Positions 35,501 to 47,500 of a stretch of DNA of 64,000 nucleotides are shown in pieces; within the stretch, counting starts at the first letter, position 1, and each line of letters begins with the position of its first letter. Source of the stretch: Jacaranda mimosifolia (Eukaryota > Streptophyta > Magnoliopsida > Lamiales > Bignoniaceae); contig CM032121.1 of NCBI GenBank assembly GCA_018894105.1, positions 4,630,507-4,694,506 on the forward strand, read 5' to 3'. Made by a program: the position numbers and the translations under genes. The notes beneath the pieces were generated by a model. That model was not told where the DNA came from. It searched no databases and saw only the letters and a program-made list of their open reading frames with translations.

Positions 35501-37084
35501 TTATGGGTCATGCAGTAAAGAAATTCTTGATAAAAGAATAAAATTAAAGGAAGATGTGAATAGCTCTTATTTGTTATGACATCCTTATTACTCTAAAATG
35601 TAGCTACTGTTCCAAGAAATTTGTGATAATACTGAATACAGTGAAAATCAAGGAATAACATTATTTTCCTGAGAGGTTTTTGTTGACAATCATATTTCCC
35701 TCGTCTGTTTTGTTTACTTTTCCCATTTTCTGTGAAACCAAATGGATCATGAGGGAACAGAGTTTTCTCATGAAAATTCAGGTTGATTTGTTGTCTAAGG
35801 AAATGGTACTTAATGCTATTGCAGTTTCCAACAAATTAGCCAGCGGTTAAGGGATATGGCAGTTTCTGAGTCTGCACGTTCAACCGGATTTGCCAGAGAG
35901 GCAGTGGCTGCAGCAAACAGCATTGATGCTTATCCAGATGAGCTTCAGGCAATCATCAGCCAAGTAGCTGTTAATATTCATGGCATTTGTGTTCCGAAAT
36001 CATCACCAGACCATCCACAATATGATCCATTCAGGTTATACTTGCCTATTAGGTTTTTTCTCCTCAAAAGATTCACCTGACTCTCTTTGCTCAAGGAACA
36101 TTACAATTTCTTTGTATATAAATGATTCGTGGTACTTTCTTTGCAGGAAAGTTGTTATTGATCTTTTTCTTGCTGAAGGACCAAATGCAAAGCTTAAAAA
36201 GGCTCCCATACTTGAGGCTGCTAAGATGGAACTCAAAAGGGAAGTACCTCAGATTGAGTATCAGAAGGTAATCAAACTTGTAATACTGATGATGATGATG
36301 ACTGCAATTATCTTTTTTCAGTGCAGCCACCAGGTTTTATGATCAAGTACTCTTCTGGGAGGGAGGGATATATTTTTCTGTTGTTTTGATGAATTTAGCA
36401 CCTATTGCGGAAGGAAACCTTCAATCTTTTCTATCATAGAGGCCAAAATGGTCATTTTTGTCAAATAATCATTGATTACTGCCTCTAATTGGATGTTACT
36501 CATTCTGGCTCGATATTTTTCAATTATACATGGGAAAAAAGAAAGAAAACGGAGGAGAGAGAGGACTCCCGACACTCTTCTTAGATTTCTCTACATTTCC
36601 TTGACCTACATTATTGGGAAAGATGAGAATTTTTTGTTTCTGCTTATCTAAGTCACCATGCAGATGATGTTGCCTTCATTATAATCCTTCAACAATTATC
36701 CACCACTTAAAGGAAAAGACCTCATCAAACTTGCTAAATATTGGATCTGTTCTTTTCTATCTATAATTTCATGGTGAGAGTAACCTCTATAAGTTAGTTA
36801 TTTAAGAAATCTATTACATTGTTGTCACTTTCTTGTGACAAACACAACCGCTATCTGAAACTCTTCCAGCTGCCTTAAGGCCTAAGCACACTTCGTGTAT
36901 GTGAATTGTCAAAAGTCATACTAATTAGAGCGTCTTTATAAAATTTTGACCCTAACAATATTTGATAATATAGTTTTTTTTTTCCTGTGTGTCTTGTTTT
37001 CCGTATGTTCTGCAGGTCTTACAGGAACTGTGTTTATCACAAGGCTCTGCATGGGTCCTGAGAAGTGCTGATGGAAATCCATAG
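29539..37084 (+). CDS. RPC5: DNA-directed RNA polymerase III subunit RPC5
   Basis: RPC5 (yeast Rpc37 relative, Sin-like family) dimerises with RPC4 on Pol III in the nucleus and helps initiation and termination at tRNA and 5S genes. I assembled 13 coding exons: 29539-29916, 30064-30132, 30270-30365, 30763-30831, 30993-31157, 31492-31527, 32528-32634, 32778-32849, 33690-33741, 34165-34772, 35825-36034, 36147-36267, 37016-37084. They total 2052 nt, 683 residues plus stop, with all phases consistent, close to my recollection of about 690 for the Arabidopsis protein. Residues 1-126 are acidic and proline-rich. The hallmark REIDVYFTPSVD leads into YVLQYPLRPLWRPYE (about 116-143), VRVKP, HLNPIHAVVQLRP, then GWVPLKYH. 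The middle has RFDALKYLAPDESVEEVL and QGLWVPRSSLVYG; a serine/threonine-rich linker precedes helical C-terminal segments. Intron 4 appears to be GC-AG (AAG/GCATGT). ATG at 29539 is chosen because it starts the typical MADMDLDDLLD. Confidence 0.93.
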
Positions 37085-39160
37085 CATTAAAATTTATTCC
37101 GACAAATTCATAAACCAATACATGAGGTAATAATGAAGTACTTGCAAAGAATTATGTTCATAAACTACATCTGAATTGCGGGCACATCTCATCACAAGAT
37201 TTTCTGGATATGTAGCTAAAATGCATGGAGGTCTTGGGCTGCTTATGTTCAGGATAATTTTCCCTGATTATTCATTCAAAAATTTTGTTACTTTTCTTTA
37301 ACTTATTAAAATATCTCCAGCAGTTTTGTTGGTACAAGTTTTAAGGGGTCAAGGCTTCACAAGAAATGTTTAGATTATGTGTTGAAGTATACTTTGGTAG
37401 TTGGTACAAGACTTGTGCTTATGTTAGATCTGCATAGATTAGCAATTAGTTTAGGTATTAGTTAAAATTTGTTTTTCTCCTGAAATGGTGAAAATTAATG
37501 CGGATACATGTACACAATAAGTGTGTATTTTTTTATATAGAATTTTGGCCTGCTTTTTTGGAAGCAGAAATGTGCATAACATCGAGATCATGGTTGGCGG
37601 CTGGTTGTTTGTACATCAATCCTTCTATTTGAGCTATTTGTTAGAGACTTAGAATCGTAGAAGGTATTAACTCGAGTGGAAAGAGGTTTTTGTTATTAAA
37701 TACATCAGATTTTGGAATTAAACGAGCTTAACAACAAATTACTTCAGGTTCTGTATACTTCAGTCAATGTTTGACCTACTAATGTACTTTTGGTTATTTT
37801 GATTCTTGCTCTATTCTTCCAAAATCCTCATTGCTTCCTCTCTGGCAGAAGTATCCTAAATGGATAATAGCTGATTGGGCTAGAAAATGGAATATGCCCA
37901 AGATTTTCCATGATCACAAACAAGAAAGCTCATTGCAGATCTGGAGTTATTTTCAACACTACAATCAAATAAAGCCCCTTATTTGCATGTGCATGTCTTA
38001 TAAAATGCCATATTTTGAACAATTAGGGGCACCTGACTTGTCTGCTAATGATACATGGCAGACCACAGGTCAAAATTTCTTACCAGAATAAGTGTCTTTC
38101 CTAAGCTTTTACCTTGTATATCAAATTGTTTTGCAGCCAACTTGTTCGTCCTTCAGGATTCTCTTTGCTGGCCATGTGAGAAATTTCTTGTGCTCGGATG
38201 AAGTTGTTCTGCTTGATGTGACTTGAAGAATGGAAAAGGCCGCTCGGGAAAAATCTCAGGTCAAAATTTTGAGCACTCTCGTACGCAGAAGGTGATTTAG
38301 CTGTACAGTTGGACTAGGATGCAATGAACAAATAGTTAAGCCTTTTCTCTCATGTTTTTGCTATTCTGAATTATTGGAGTTTTGGCATGTAGCATAGGTC
38401 GTCAGCTTTGTAAATCGTATAATGCATTTGAAAAAAAATGTCTCAGATCTTTCTGATTAGGCTGCTGGTGATAAACCTGGCCATCAAATTATATCACGAT
38501 AATGAAATTTTATTTTGGAGACTTGGAAAAGGGAGAATTTGAAAAAAAAAGTGGTTCCTTTTTTCCAGATTATACCAAGCTGTAGTGTTGTTATTAGAAA
38601 TCTGTAATTCATGTATGCTTGTGTGGATATCACTGACACTCTACCCTGCTATAGTGTTATGGGGAAACCGGATTTTATGGTACTGCACTTTAAGACGAGT
38701 TTAAGTTGAAGATGTTGTTAGCTAAAGTTAGCCGGGTTTGCTTGTGATGTTCAAATCTTTTTTCTTTTTTGTTTTTGTACCGTTGATTAATACATTGACC
38801 TTGGTATTATGAAGTGTTTGGATATTGAATTCAATCATTGAATTGCTGATAATAGATCCATAATTAATAAAGTATTTATGAGAATGAAATCTCTCAAGAA
38901 GAGAGAGAATAATGGTTTATGCTTTTTGGGAGGTTTCAAATAAATAAGTACTTGAATAAAGGTTTTAAGCAAATAAAAAGTTGGTCTAACTCTTAATCCT
39001 TGGAAATGTGGTAATACATCTCAAGAATTATTTACTCTGCTTTGAATTTAGAAACAACCATATGTACTAAATATCTTATCCAAGTTAATAAATTTACAGC
39101 ATAGAACCGTAATTATTTAGACAAAATTAGGTAACTTGATTTTTACGCATAGCCATTAAT
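37085..39160. other. RPC5 3' region and intergenic DNA
   Basis: The RPC5 transcript probably continues past the stop. ATGAG/GTAATA near 37125 and an acceptor-like TTTTGCAG at about 38127-38134 could bound a 3'-UTR intron, but this is not provable here. The open frame at 37831-38091 shows no known domain. I see no further gene before the MITE at 39161. Confidence 0.45.
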
Positions 39161-39578
39161 AGGACATGTTTGGAAGTGGTATTTAAGTTGGAAATTTTAG
39201 AAATTACAATAATCAAATTTATTATTTTCTTAGTTCGTTATACGTCTTAATTAAAACATTGAATCTACATTGAGTCCCTTATTCCCTTAAAATACTATAT
39301 TGTTTAAACATTGTTTTTTAAAATATACCACTTTATTTAAAAAAATAATATGGCAACATTTATTTTGAACTATTATTACCTTTGAGTATCAACCAAAATA
39401 TGTTTTTCTCTTCTTTATTACTACTATCTCTATCTATTTATGACTTATTAAATCCTATATAATTATTAATTTTCAATAAACTATCCAAATATAAATCTAT
39501 TTTTAATTCATTTATTCTAACTCATTTTTCAAATTTTAATAATAAAAATTAAAATTAAAAATACAACCAAACTCGCTA
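39161..39578. mobile_element. Tourist-like MITE related to family M2, inverted
   Basis: The left end AGGACATGTTTGG and right end CCAAACTCGCT form a weak inverted repeat. The interior on the minus strand matches 16640-16770: AAAATTT, a GAGTTA(G)AA block, ATTTATATTTGGATAG and ATAGGATTTAATAAG follow in the same order as in the M2 copies. Flanking TAA/TTA are not identical, so the TSD is unclear. Confidence 0.6.
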
Positions 39579-39686
39579 TTAGATAAAGAAACCAGTAAAT
39601 TTTTTCTGATCTACAGACAAATATCAGTCGGGGTCCTTAAACCCTCGTAAGTCGTACCACCCATTACAGTCACTTCCTCCACTCTA

Positions 39687-39695
39687 AAACCCTAA
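39687..39695 (+). promoter_or_regulatory. Telo-box immediately upstream of the PPR start codon
   Basis: AAACCCTAA lies only 3 bases before the ATG at 39699, within the presumed 5' leader. This motif is common in leaders of plant genes serving organelle and ribosome functions. Confidence 0.55.
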
Positions 39696-39698
39696 ATT

Positions 39699-40970
39699 AT
39701 GATGTCTACGTCTCTCGCTCTCCGCCGCGTGCGACACCTCTCAACCGCCACCTCCGCCGCCATCAAACCCATATCCATTTCCCATACCAAAAACAAACTA
39801 AGAAACGAATATGACCCCGACGAGGCCCTCAAGATCTACTCTTCTTTCACCTCCACCAACGACCCCTCTACCTCACCCGCTTCCACACGCTACGCCCAGG
39901 AATTAGCCGTCCGCCGCCTCGCCAAATCCCACCGATTATCGGACATCGAGACCTTCCTTGAGTCCCATAAATCCCACCCCCAAATTACCCATGAGCCGTT
40001 CCTCTCATCCCTCATTCGATCTTATGGCGTCGCCGGAATGTTCGAAAATGCTCTCAACACTTACAACCAAATGTCTGATTTGGGCACCCCTCGATCTTGT
40101 CTTTCCTTTAACGTCCTTCTCTCAGCTTGCGTTAACTCCAAGGTGTTTGATCGTGTGCCCATTTATTTCAATGAGTTTCCTGTGAAGTTTGGGTTTGCAC
40201 CGGATAAGTTCTCGTATGGAATATTGATTAAGGCTTACTGCGAGATGGGCTCGCCCGAATTGGCTATTGAGAAGCTGAATGAAATGGAGGAGAAGGGGGT
40301 TGAGATTGGTGTGGTTTCATTTACCACTATTTTGCACGCCTTGTACAAGAAGGGGAGCATCGATGAGGCCGAAAAGTTTTGGGATGAGATGGTGACGAAA
40401 AAGGGTTGCTCGCCTGATGTGGGGTCTTACAATGTGAAACTTTGGCATATTCATCGGGGGAAGCCGGAAGCTGTGCTTAGTTTGATTGAGGAAATGAATA
40501 ATGCAGGGATAGAACCGGATACTATTAGTTATAACTATTTGATTACTTGCTATTCTGTAAATGGAATGATGGATGAAGCCAAGAAGGTGTATGATGATCT
40601 GTTGAAGATGAAAGGATGCAATCCAAATGCTGCTACTTTTAGGATTCTGGTATTTCATTTGTGTAAGAAGGGTCGGTTTGTGACGGCGTATAAGGTCTTT
40701 AAGCAGAGTGTTAAGGTACGCAAGATTCCGGAGTTTGGCACGCTGAAGTATTTGTTGGAGGGATTGGTGAAGAAGGAGCATATGACTGAGGCTAAAGCTA
40801 TGATCCGGACTATGAATAAAAAGTTCCCTCCTGATTTGTTGAAGGCTTGGGGGAAACTCAAGGAAGATCTTGGTTTGGCTCACGTTGGCACCGAAAAGGA
40901 GGCTGATTCCGGTGAGACAGAAAAGGGGGAGGAGGATGATTCTGGTGAGAAAGGGAAAGCCAGTACATGA
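39699..40970 (+). CDS. P-class pentatricopeptide repeat protein, probably mitochondrial
   Basis: A single-exon gene of 423 residues, the usual structure for plant PPR genes. Residues 1-34 are rich in Arg, Ser, Ala and Thr with no acids (MMSTSLALRRVRHLSTATSA), as expected for a mitochondrial presequence. Eight 35-residue P-type repeats can be set out from about 99 to 380, with YNYLIT, SYGILIKAY, SFTTILHALYKKG and TFRILVFHLCKKG starts and an Asp/Asn-rich end at the code positions. There is no E or DYW tail, so RNA editing is not indicated; RNA binding or stabilisation, or a mitoribosomal role, fits better. The C-terminus (about 396-423) is acidic. Sequence features such as KFPPDLL.AW.KL.EDLGL resemble Arabidopsis At2g18520/At4g36680 as I remember them. 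In Arabidopsis that gene also neighbours SF3B4. Confidence 0.93.
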   Translation: MMSTSLALRRVRHLSTATSAAIKPISISHTKNKLRNEYDPDEALKIYSSFTSTNDPSTSPASTRYAQELAVRRLAKSHRLSDIETFLESHKSHPQITHEPFLSSLIRSYGVAGMFENALNTYNQMSDLGTPRSCLSFNVLLSACVNSKVFDRVPIYFNEFPVKFGFAPDKFSYGILIKAYCEMGSPELAIEKLNEMEEKGVEIGVVSFTTILHALYKKGSIDEAEKFWDEMVTKKGCSPDVGSYNVKLWHIHRGKPEAVLSLIEEMNNAGIEPDTISYNYLITCYSVNGMMDEAKKVYDDLLKMKGCNPNAATFRILVFHLCKKGRFVTAYKVFKQSVKVRKIPEFGTLKYLLEGLVKKEHMTEAKAMIRTMNKKFPPDLLKAWGKLKEDLGLAHVGTEKEADSGETEKGEEDDSGEKGKAST

Positions 40971-43117
40971 GTATGATCTCTGGTTTAGATATAGTATGTT
41001 TCTTGTATAACTTTTGAGTAGACCGAATTTACGATTCTTTATAAACTTGTAAGTCCAAGATATTCTCAATGCCGATGCTCTGTCTTTCATGATTTGGAAC
41101 AGAAAAGTTAACTCGATCTCTTATTATTGATGGGTCTTCTGCTTCCGACTATCTGATTCGAACTAGGTTGCTTTGATTTCTGCTTTATTCTGGTGGGTTT
41201 AGCCCTTGAGTGGCTGTTGTTTTGAGCTGCTAACATATTGCAATTTGCAACCTCACCAGAATAAGTTTTGATTTTCTGCCATGTTCTTTTCCTATAATGT
41301 AGTAGGATTTTCTCCTTTTCCATTAATTGAAGCTTGATCCAATGATGATGTTCATTGTAAAATAAAACGTTGGTGACTGAATATGAACATCATAAGCAAA
41401 CTTGTAGAGCCTTCTTGTTTATCTGATGAACACTTTGAAGTTCAGTTACTGCCCTTCTAGGTTTGAAGTATAATTTGATCTGATTGTTACTTTTTTCTTT
41501 TGGTTTGTTGTAAACTGAATATCATTCTGTGCATGATGAAACAGGGATTCCATATTCATCCAGAGTCAACCATTACTAATGCTTCTTATTAGTTTTGTCC
41601 TCTGATTGGACTTTTTGAGAGTTGAGACCCTTAATGAAAACCAAGAACCTATGAACTGAATATGTAACCAGCCATGCTATTTTGGTTATGCTAATCAGGG
41701 CTAGAGAACTCCATCAGAATATGATAATCTGGTCTAACGTTTTGGTGTTTATGCAATAGAAAACAAGTGTGGGATGAATATACTTCAGTTTAAAATCTTG
41801 GTCCAAAGTGCTTCATAGTTCATAGATCTTTTGATACCTGAGCCAAAGTCCATTTACTGAAGTTCCTAAAACTTATATTATGGTAAGAAAATTTTGTTTT
41901 GAGGGTAATTATGGGCTATAGAAACATTCTTTTTAGATTTAATGATGAGCGATTATTAAGCGACTCAAATGTAACAGAAAAATGAAGGCAAATATAAAAG
42001 TCAATAAACACTTACCAGGTAGAGGTAAAATAGAACCAGTGATCTTCATCTATATCTTTGTTGATAGATAGAAGTTCTTGACAGCAAGAAAATAGTGAAC
42101 CATGGTAATTGGTACCATATCATAAGAAAAGAAAAGAAAGGGCAACTGAGCTATCAAATAAGCAGATTCTTTATATGGTGGATTTTTCACAAGAAGCAAA
42201 ACTAGAATTCTTCTCAAAATATTATTTGCTTTTTCATTGAGATGGAATGATAATTTGAATTAAAGAACGACGGATTTTTGTTACACCATTATTGGATTCG
42301 ATTTCCGACAGATCTATTCATTTTATCGATAATTGAGTTAGGTTTAGCGTATTGAATATGCCTTTTTTTTGTTAATTTTTACAAATTGGATTGAAAACAA
42401 TTCTTCAATGAAGTTAGGGCTGAATTGAAAATGAAAATTTTGAAATTAAAGTTAAGACTGTATTTATTCTCCAGCTATTTTGGAGGATTACGATAGGATC
42501 TATATCAATTTGATTATCTTTTGGCATGAATATTAACTTGGTAAAACTTTCCTTCTTTGGCACAACGCAACTTATTCGAACAGATCTCCTACACACAACA
42601 CTTGCGGTCTAGTTTCATTTCCTTGATCAGCTGGAGAAGGGTTGGGCACTTTGTTCACTCAACTTATTTTATAAATTCTCACTTTTTGTTTATACTTAGA
42701 TTACTTTTTAAAAATTAATTTTATGTCTAATTATGATAAATGATTAGTATTAATGGTTATCAATGCGAACCAAATTGTAATTTAAAAAATAAAAACCTAA
42801 TATTTTATAACAACCTCAACTTTCTAAGTTATAATTTTTTTGGGTCAAGTTCATAAAAAAAATGCAGTTATTGATAGACTGAAGAATCATGGTATACACT
42901 TATCTTCGTGTAATAAAGGTCATATGTATGCTTGGTAGAGTTTAACTCTGGTACCGTAGTAGGTAAACTAGAAGGGGAAAGAGACATCACTTTTGGCTTG
43001 GGGAATGAGATAAGATAAACAAGCCATACTATTATACTCTTTTAAGTTTCTCTTCAAAATATATTTAAAAACTATTTATTATTATTTTGGGTAAAATTAA
43101 TTTACTAGATAAACAAT
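40971..43117. other. Intergenic region between PPR and a hAT element
   Basis: The first few hundred bases are presumably PPR 3' UTR. No other gene is supported; a 60-residue minus-strand frame at 42414-42596 has no recognisable motif. No transposon ends were found here. Confidence 0.55.
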
Positions 43118-43125
43118 GCCCCGCC

Positions 43126-43901
43126 TAGGTTTGATAATTTGAACCCATCCCGCGGATACCCACTCCGACCCACCCCGATGGGGCGGGTTAAAAACCTAAT
43201 CCGCATGTGGCGGGGCAGGGCGGGTTTTAGTGCAAATTTTGTGCAGGACAGGGTGGGTTCGGGTTCAAGATCGATCTGTCTTGCCCCATCTTGGGTATAT
43301 AGCATGAACAATTTTTTTTGTTATAGCATTAACAATTTCTTTTTTTTTTTTTTTAAATTTTAGATGATAAACCTCTCGAGTTGAGTGAGTATGTTAATGA
43401 TGATATTGAAGATGACGAAGATTTTCCTGTGCCACTTGCTTGATGATGATGAGAGTTATGCTAGAGTATCAAGTGTAGATTTTATCATTTTTATGATTGA
43501 CTTTTTTATATTCTAGTTTTTTGTTGGCATATTTGGATATTGTCATATTAAATTACCTTTACTTTTTTGTGATTGTTGTGAGTTGACATACTGCATAGAT
43601 TATTGAAAGACTTAACAAAATTTGTGTTTGATTTTTGTGGCTATGATATTTATAAAGATAAAGCTACTCTTTTATTTGAAATTGAACTAAATTGTTGTGA
43701 ATTGGGCGGATCAAGGTGGGGTCAGTGGTGGAACGGGGCGGGTGCGGGTTTTATATATTTAATGCACGGTGGGTTGAGATTTTCAAATCTAAAACCTACG
43801 GGACGAGATGGGGCGGGGTGGGTTTCAAAATATTTTTCTAAGTTTGGGGCGGGTTTAGGTTTAAGGAAAACCAGCACCAACCCGCCCTATTGCCAAGCCT
43901 A
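43126..43901. mobile_element. hAT-type MITE, family H2-like, 776 bp, in a GC-rich target
   Basis: The right end complement begins TAGGCTTGGCAATAGGGCGGG and the left end TAGGTTTGATAATTTG, a partly decayed inverted repeat. The 8-bp flanks GCCCCGCC (43118-43125) and GACCCGCC (43902-43909) differ at one base. The arms are rich in GGGGCGGGT and the middle is AT-rich. This is the same architecture as 26585-27170 and 53080-53558. The GC-rich flanks resemble arm sequence, so the element may have inserted into another such element. Confidence 0.72.
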
Positions 43902-43909
43902 GACCCGCC

Positions 43910-44518
43910 CGATTCATTGGGTTGTTGGCGTACCAAGCACTTACCTGCAACCCCTGCTGCCCATCAAGTGGGCTCCGCACTCGTTATTTGTACTTTGTTC
44001 TCTATTGAGGTCCTCCCATTTTTGACGCCATAAGTTATGACAGCTCCAGCTCGCAACCACAAGTGCCAACCCTGAGAGGCCAAAGTGGGCTCAGCCTTAA
44101 GCCTCTATTCAAATTAGATTAGGGGTTCTTTTCCCCTTTTGCCATAGTGTTTAGTATATAATTCAACTATATCATTTCTAGTTGATTTATTTGAAATTAG
44201 TTTCTTTATATTATTAAATTTAAATAAAATAAACATTTCTAACTCAAGATGTTCCAATTTTTGAAATGAAGGCTAAAGTTGAAAAATATATTACATAGTA
44301 AGCTGAAGCAGTAAATAATGTAGTGTTATAATTTAAAGGGGCAAAGTGTAAAATTATATAATTGAGGGGCCAAAGTAAAATTCACAATTTTTTTAATGAG
44401 ACACAATTTAATTTATTTCCTAGATAAAAACACGCCAAAAATAAAAACCCCAAGAAGTCTAGTAGTTTGTATAGTGATTATTTCCTTACAGCGTTCCTGG
44501 TGAGTAAATCCGGCAACC
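43910..44518 (+). promoter_or_regulatory. SF3B4 upstream region
   Basis: About 600 bp between the hAT element and the SF3B4 start codon must hold the promoter and 5' leader. I could not assign a TATA box. The leader just before the ATG reads GTAAATCCGGCAACC. Confidence 0.4.
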
Positions 44519-47500
44519 ATGACGACCCGAATAGCGCCAGGTGTGGGTGCAAATCTTCTGGGTCAACACTCGGCAGAGCGCAACCAAGATGCCACCGTCT
44601 ACGTCGGCAATCTCGAAACCAAAGTACTCCTTTCCTTTTCCCTTCTCCGACTTTTTGCTCGTTCTTCGTCAGGGTTTAGGAATTTCTCGTCAATATGTGA
44701 ATATGGATTAGGGTTTTTGTTTATTGTCGATACATAGGTGAAATGGTTGGTTTTGCTCTTTTTGAGTACTGTGTGTTTTATTCCAATGGAAATGGTTGTC
44801 AGTTGAGTGAATCCTTCAGCTTCCTCTATTTTCAACTTTTCATTTGTGTTTTTGATACTTGAGATGTCCCTAAAACCCTAAATGCACTTGTATATGTTAT
44901 TTGATTTTAGGGTTTGCCTACTTTGCTCCTTTGTGTACGCTAAGCTGGTGCACTTAAAACTGTATGTTTATTGCTCCAATTTCTTTCCATTGTGCAACCC
45001 CTCTCAACCAATAAATACAAAAGTGAAAATACAGATGAAAAATTTCTCTGATTTCACTGCCTGTCTGGTACACTTGCTGTGTACTCTGGCGGTTTTGGCT
45101 TTTAGAGACATTCGGGGAATCTAAGTCTTTCGTTTTTTTGGTGCTTGCAGGTTAGTGAAGAGTTATTATGGGAGCTGTTTGTGCAAGCAGGTCCAGTTGG
45201 TATGTTTGAGATATTTGTAGTTGCACATCTTCTGCTACATAGAATGTCGTAGTCAAATTATTTGTATAAATATAACCACACATCCTATTGCATTTCTTGT
45301 TTCTGAATTTGGTCCCTTTATTTACTTTATGTATGCTATGGGCCTTGCATTTCTTGTTTGTGCAGTCAATGTGTACGTTCCCAAAGACCGAGTTACAAAT
45401 GCTCATCAAGGCTATGGCTTTGTAGAGTTCAGAAGTGAAGAAGATGCTGATTATGTAAGCACATATTTGCTTTCTTATTCCACATCTCTTTTTTTTTTTT
45501 TTTTCCTCTGAGTTGCTTCTTATGACTCCCACGGGTTTGATCAATGGCTTTCTGCAGGCAATTAAAGTATTAAATATGATTAAACTGTACGGGAAGGCAA
45601 TACGAGTTAATAAGGTATGTGTTTGGACTTCAGATGTGTCTCTCTCAACATTCTGCATGTTTGCACTGGTTCTATTGACTTATGATATGCCTTATTGTTA
45701 TTGCCAGAGTCTATTCTGTAACCTCTTTGACATGTGAAGACCTCGTTTAAAAGTACTTCTGTTGTTTGGTTTCCAGGCATCACAAGATAAGAAAAGTGTG
45801 GATGTGGGAGCTAACCTTTTTATTGGCAATCTTGATCCTGTAAGAAATTCCGATAACGTTGTTTTACTCAAGTGCTCTTTCCTTTTTGTTTTTCCCTCTG
45901 TTTTTCTATGTAAATATCAACTATTCTCATGAAGGTTGCATTCTTGTGCCCTGATCTTTTTTTCCTTGGGAAGTCCTACGCTTTCAATTGCATCAAATTT
46001 GTAGAAATGCAGCTTAAGTCTTTCTTTTGTTTGCAGGATGTTGATGAAAAACTCCTGTATGATACTTTCAGTGCTTTTGGCGTCATTGTTACAAATCCAA
46101 AGGTTCATAACTCTTTTAGTCTCTTGTACTACTTGGTGTTATGTTGCCTGTTTTGTTTGTTTCTTAGCAAATACTGTGGAGTGCAAAACTTGTTGCATTC
46201 TCGAGCTTTTAACTGTGCATATAGAATATTAAAAATGTATTTGTAGTTGTAAAGCTAAGGCAATAGTTCTGCTTTTCATGGTCTTGCTTGTACTATTTTT
46301 GGCGCTTTGTGGTTGTACTGCTCTTCCATTGACAGATTGAATCTACTTGTTTCTTTGAGTATCAGTTGAATCAGTTCTCTATCTTGGATTTGTCAGTACT
46401 ACTCTCCCTCTCTTTTGTCTTTGTATGTCTATAAATACATTCTCCTGGTCTTTTTCTTGATCCTTTGTCCTTTTGTATCTTCTGTGTCGGTTGGGGACTA
46501 CAACTACTCACTGTTTCATTGAAATACTTGCTACATAGTCCTCTAATATATGATTCATGGCACTTCTTATGTAAGTATTATGATGAAATTTAAGATTGAA
46601 GGAAAAGTGAGGAAATAGGGGACAGAGATATACATTACAAGAATATAGGTAACTGTGCCTTGGAGCAATTTTTTCTCCTTTCTGACTTAGGAGAAAATAT
46701 GAACTGAAAACTAGTTCTTTTGTTCCAAAGATGGTAGAGCAAAAGAGCAAATAATTTTGTACTTAATCTGTTTCTGTAATTTCCTTGGATGCTTGTCCCT
46801 CTCTCTCTCTCTCTCTTGCCATCTGTGTCTCTGTCTCATCACAGATATGAGGCTTTATTTACCCCTGTTTTGCAACGGTGAGGCAGGTGGTTGTAGGATT
46901 GCTATAGTAAAGCTATTGGGTAGGCCAATTATTATAGATCTTCCATAGCTTCATGCTTCTCTTTTTGGTCCAATGAATCGAGATTTTAGTCTAGCATCGA
47001 AGTGGCATCCATGATTTGTTTCTGTAACTTTAATAGGCTTCTTTGGTTGTGTTGAGAATATTTAAGTGGCAATTAACTTTCTTGTCGTTAGCCGGTTACA
47101 TGAACCTCATCTATATTTGTATTGTTACATTCTCTGTCTGAAATTGCTAATTTTCAAGTTGGGTGCTTAATCAAATTGGCTTCCATGTTCTTAGTAATTT
47201 GGATGTCAAAAGAAAAATCTCTACTTGAGGGTACCCTCATTAGACCTTATATTTTTTTTGGTGCATTGGGTCTATCTATGCTCCTATTCATCATTGCTAC
47301 ATCTTACTAATTTGTGATAGATGGGATATAGCTTCTGCTGATTGACCACTTGTAAGAATTCATTATGGTGTTTAGTTTTTGCTGGTTTTAAACTTTGTTG
47401 CTCTGCAGATCATGAGAGATCCAGAGACTGGAAATTCACGTGGCTTTGGTTTTATTAGCTATGATTCCTTTGAGGCTTCTGATGCTGCTATTGAGGTTAG

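Noticed and set aside
37831..38091. An 86-residue frame downstream of RPC5
   Set aside because: No domain, no in-frame link to RPC5, whose own stop at 37082-37084 follows the conserved C-terminus; more likely 3'-UTR or intergenic DNA.
40317..41090. A 257-residue open frame on the minus strand
   Set aside because: It lies antisense to the PPR gene. Its openness follows from the codon use of the PPR frame, and it has no recognisable domain.
45152..45658. A 168-residue minus-strand frame
   Set aside because: It covers SF3B4 exons 2-4 and their introns on the opposite strand and has no domain of its own.
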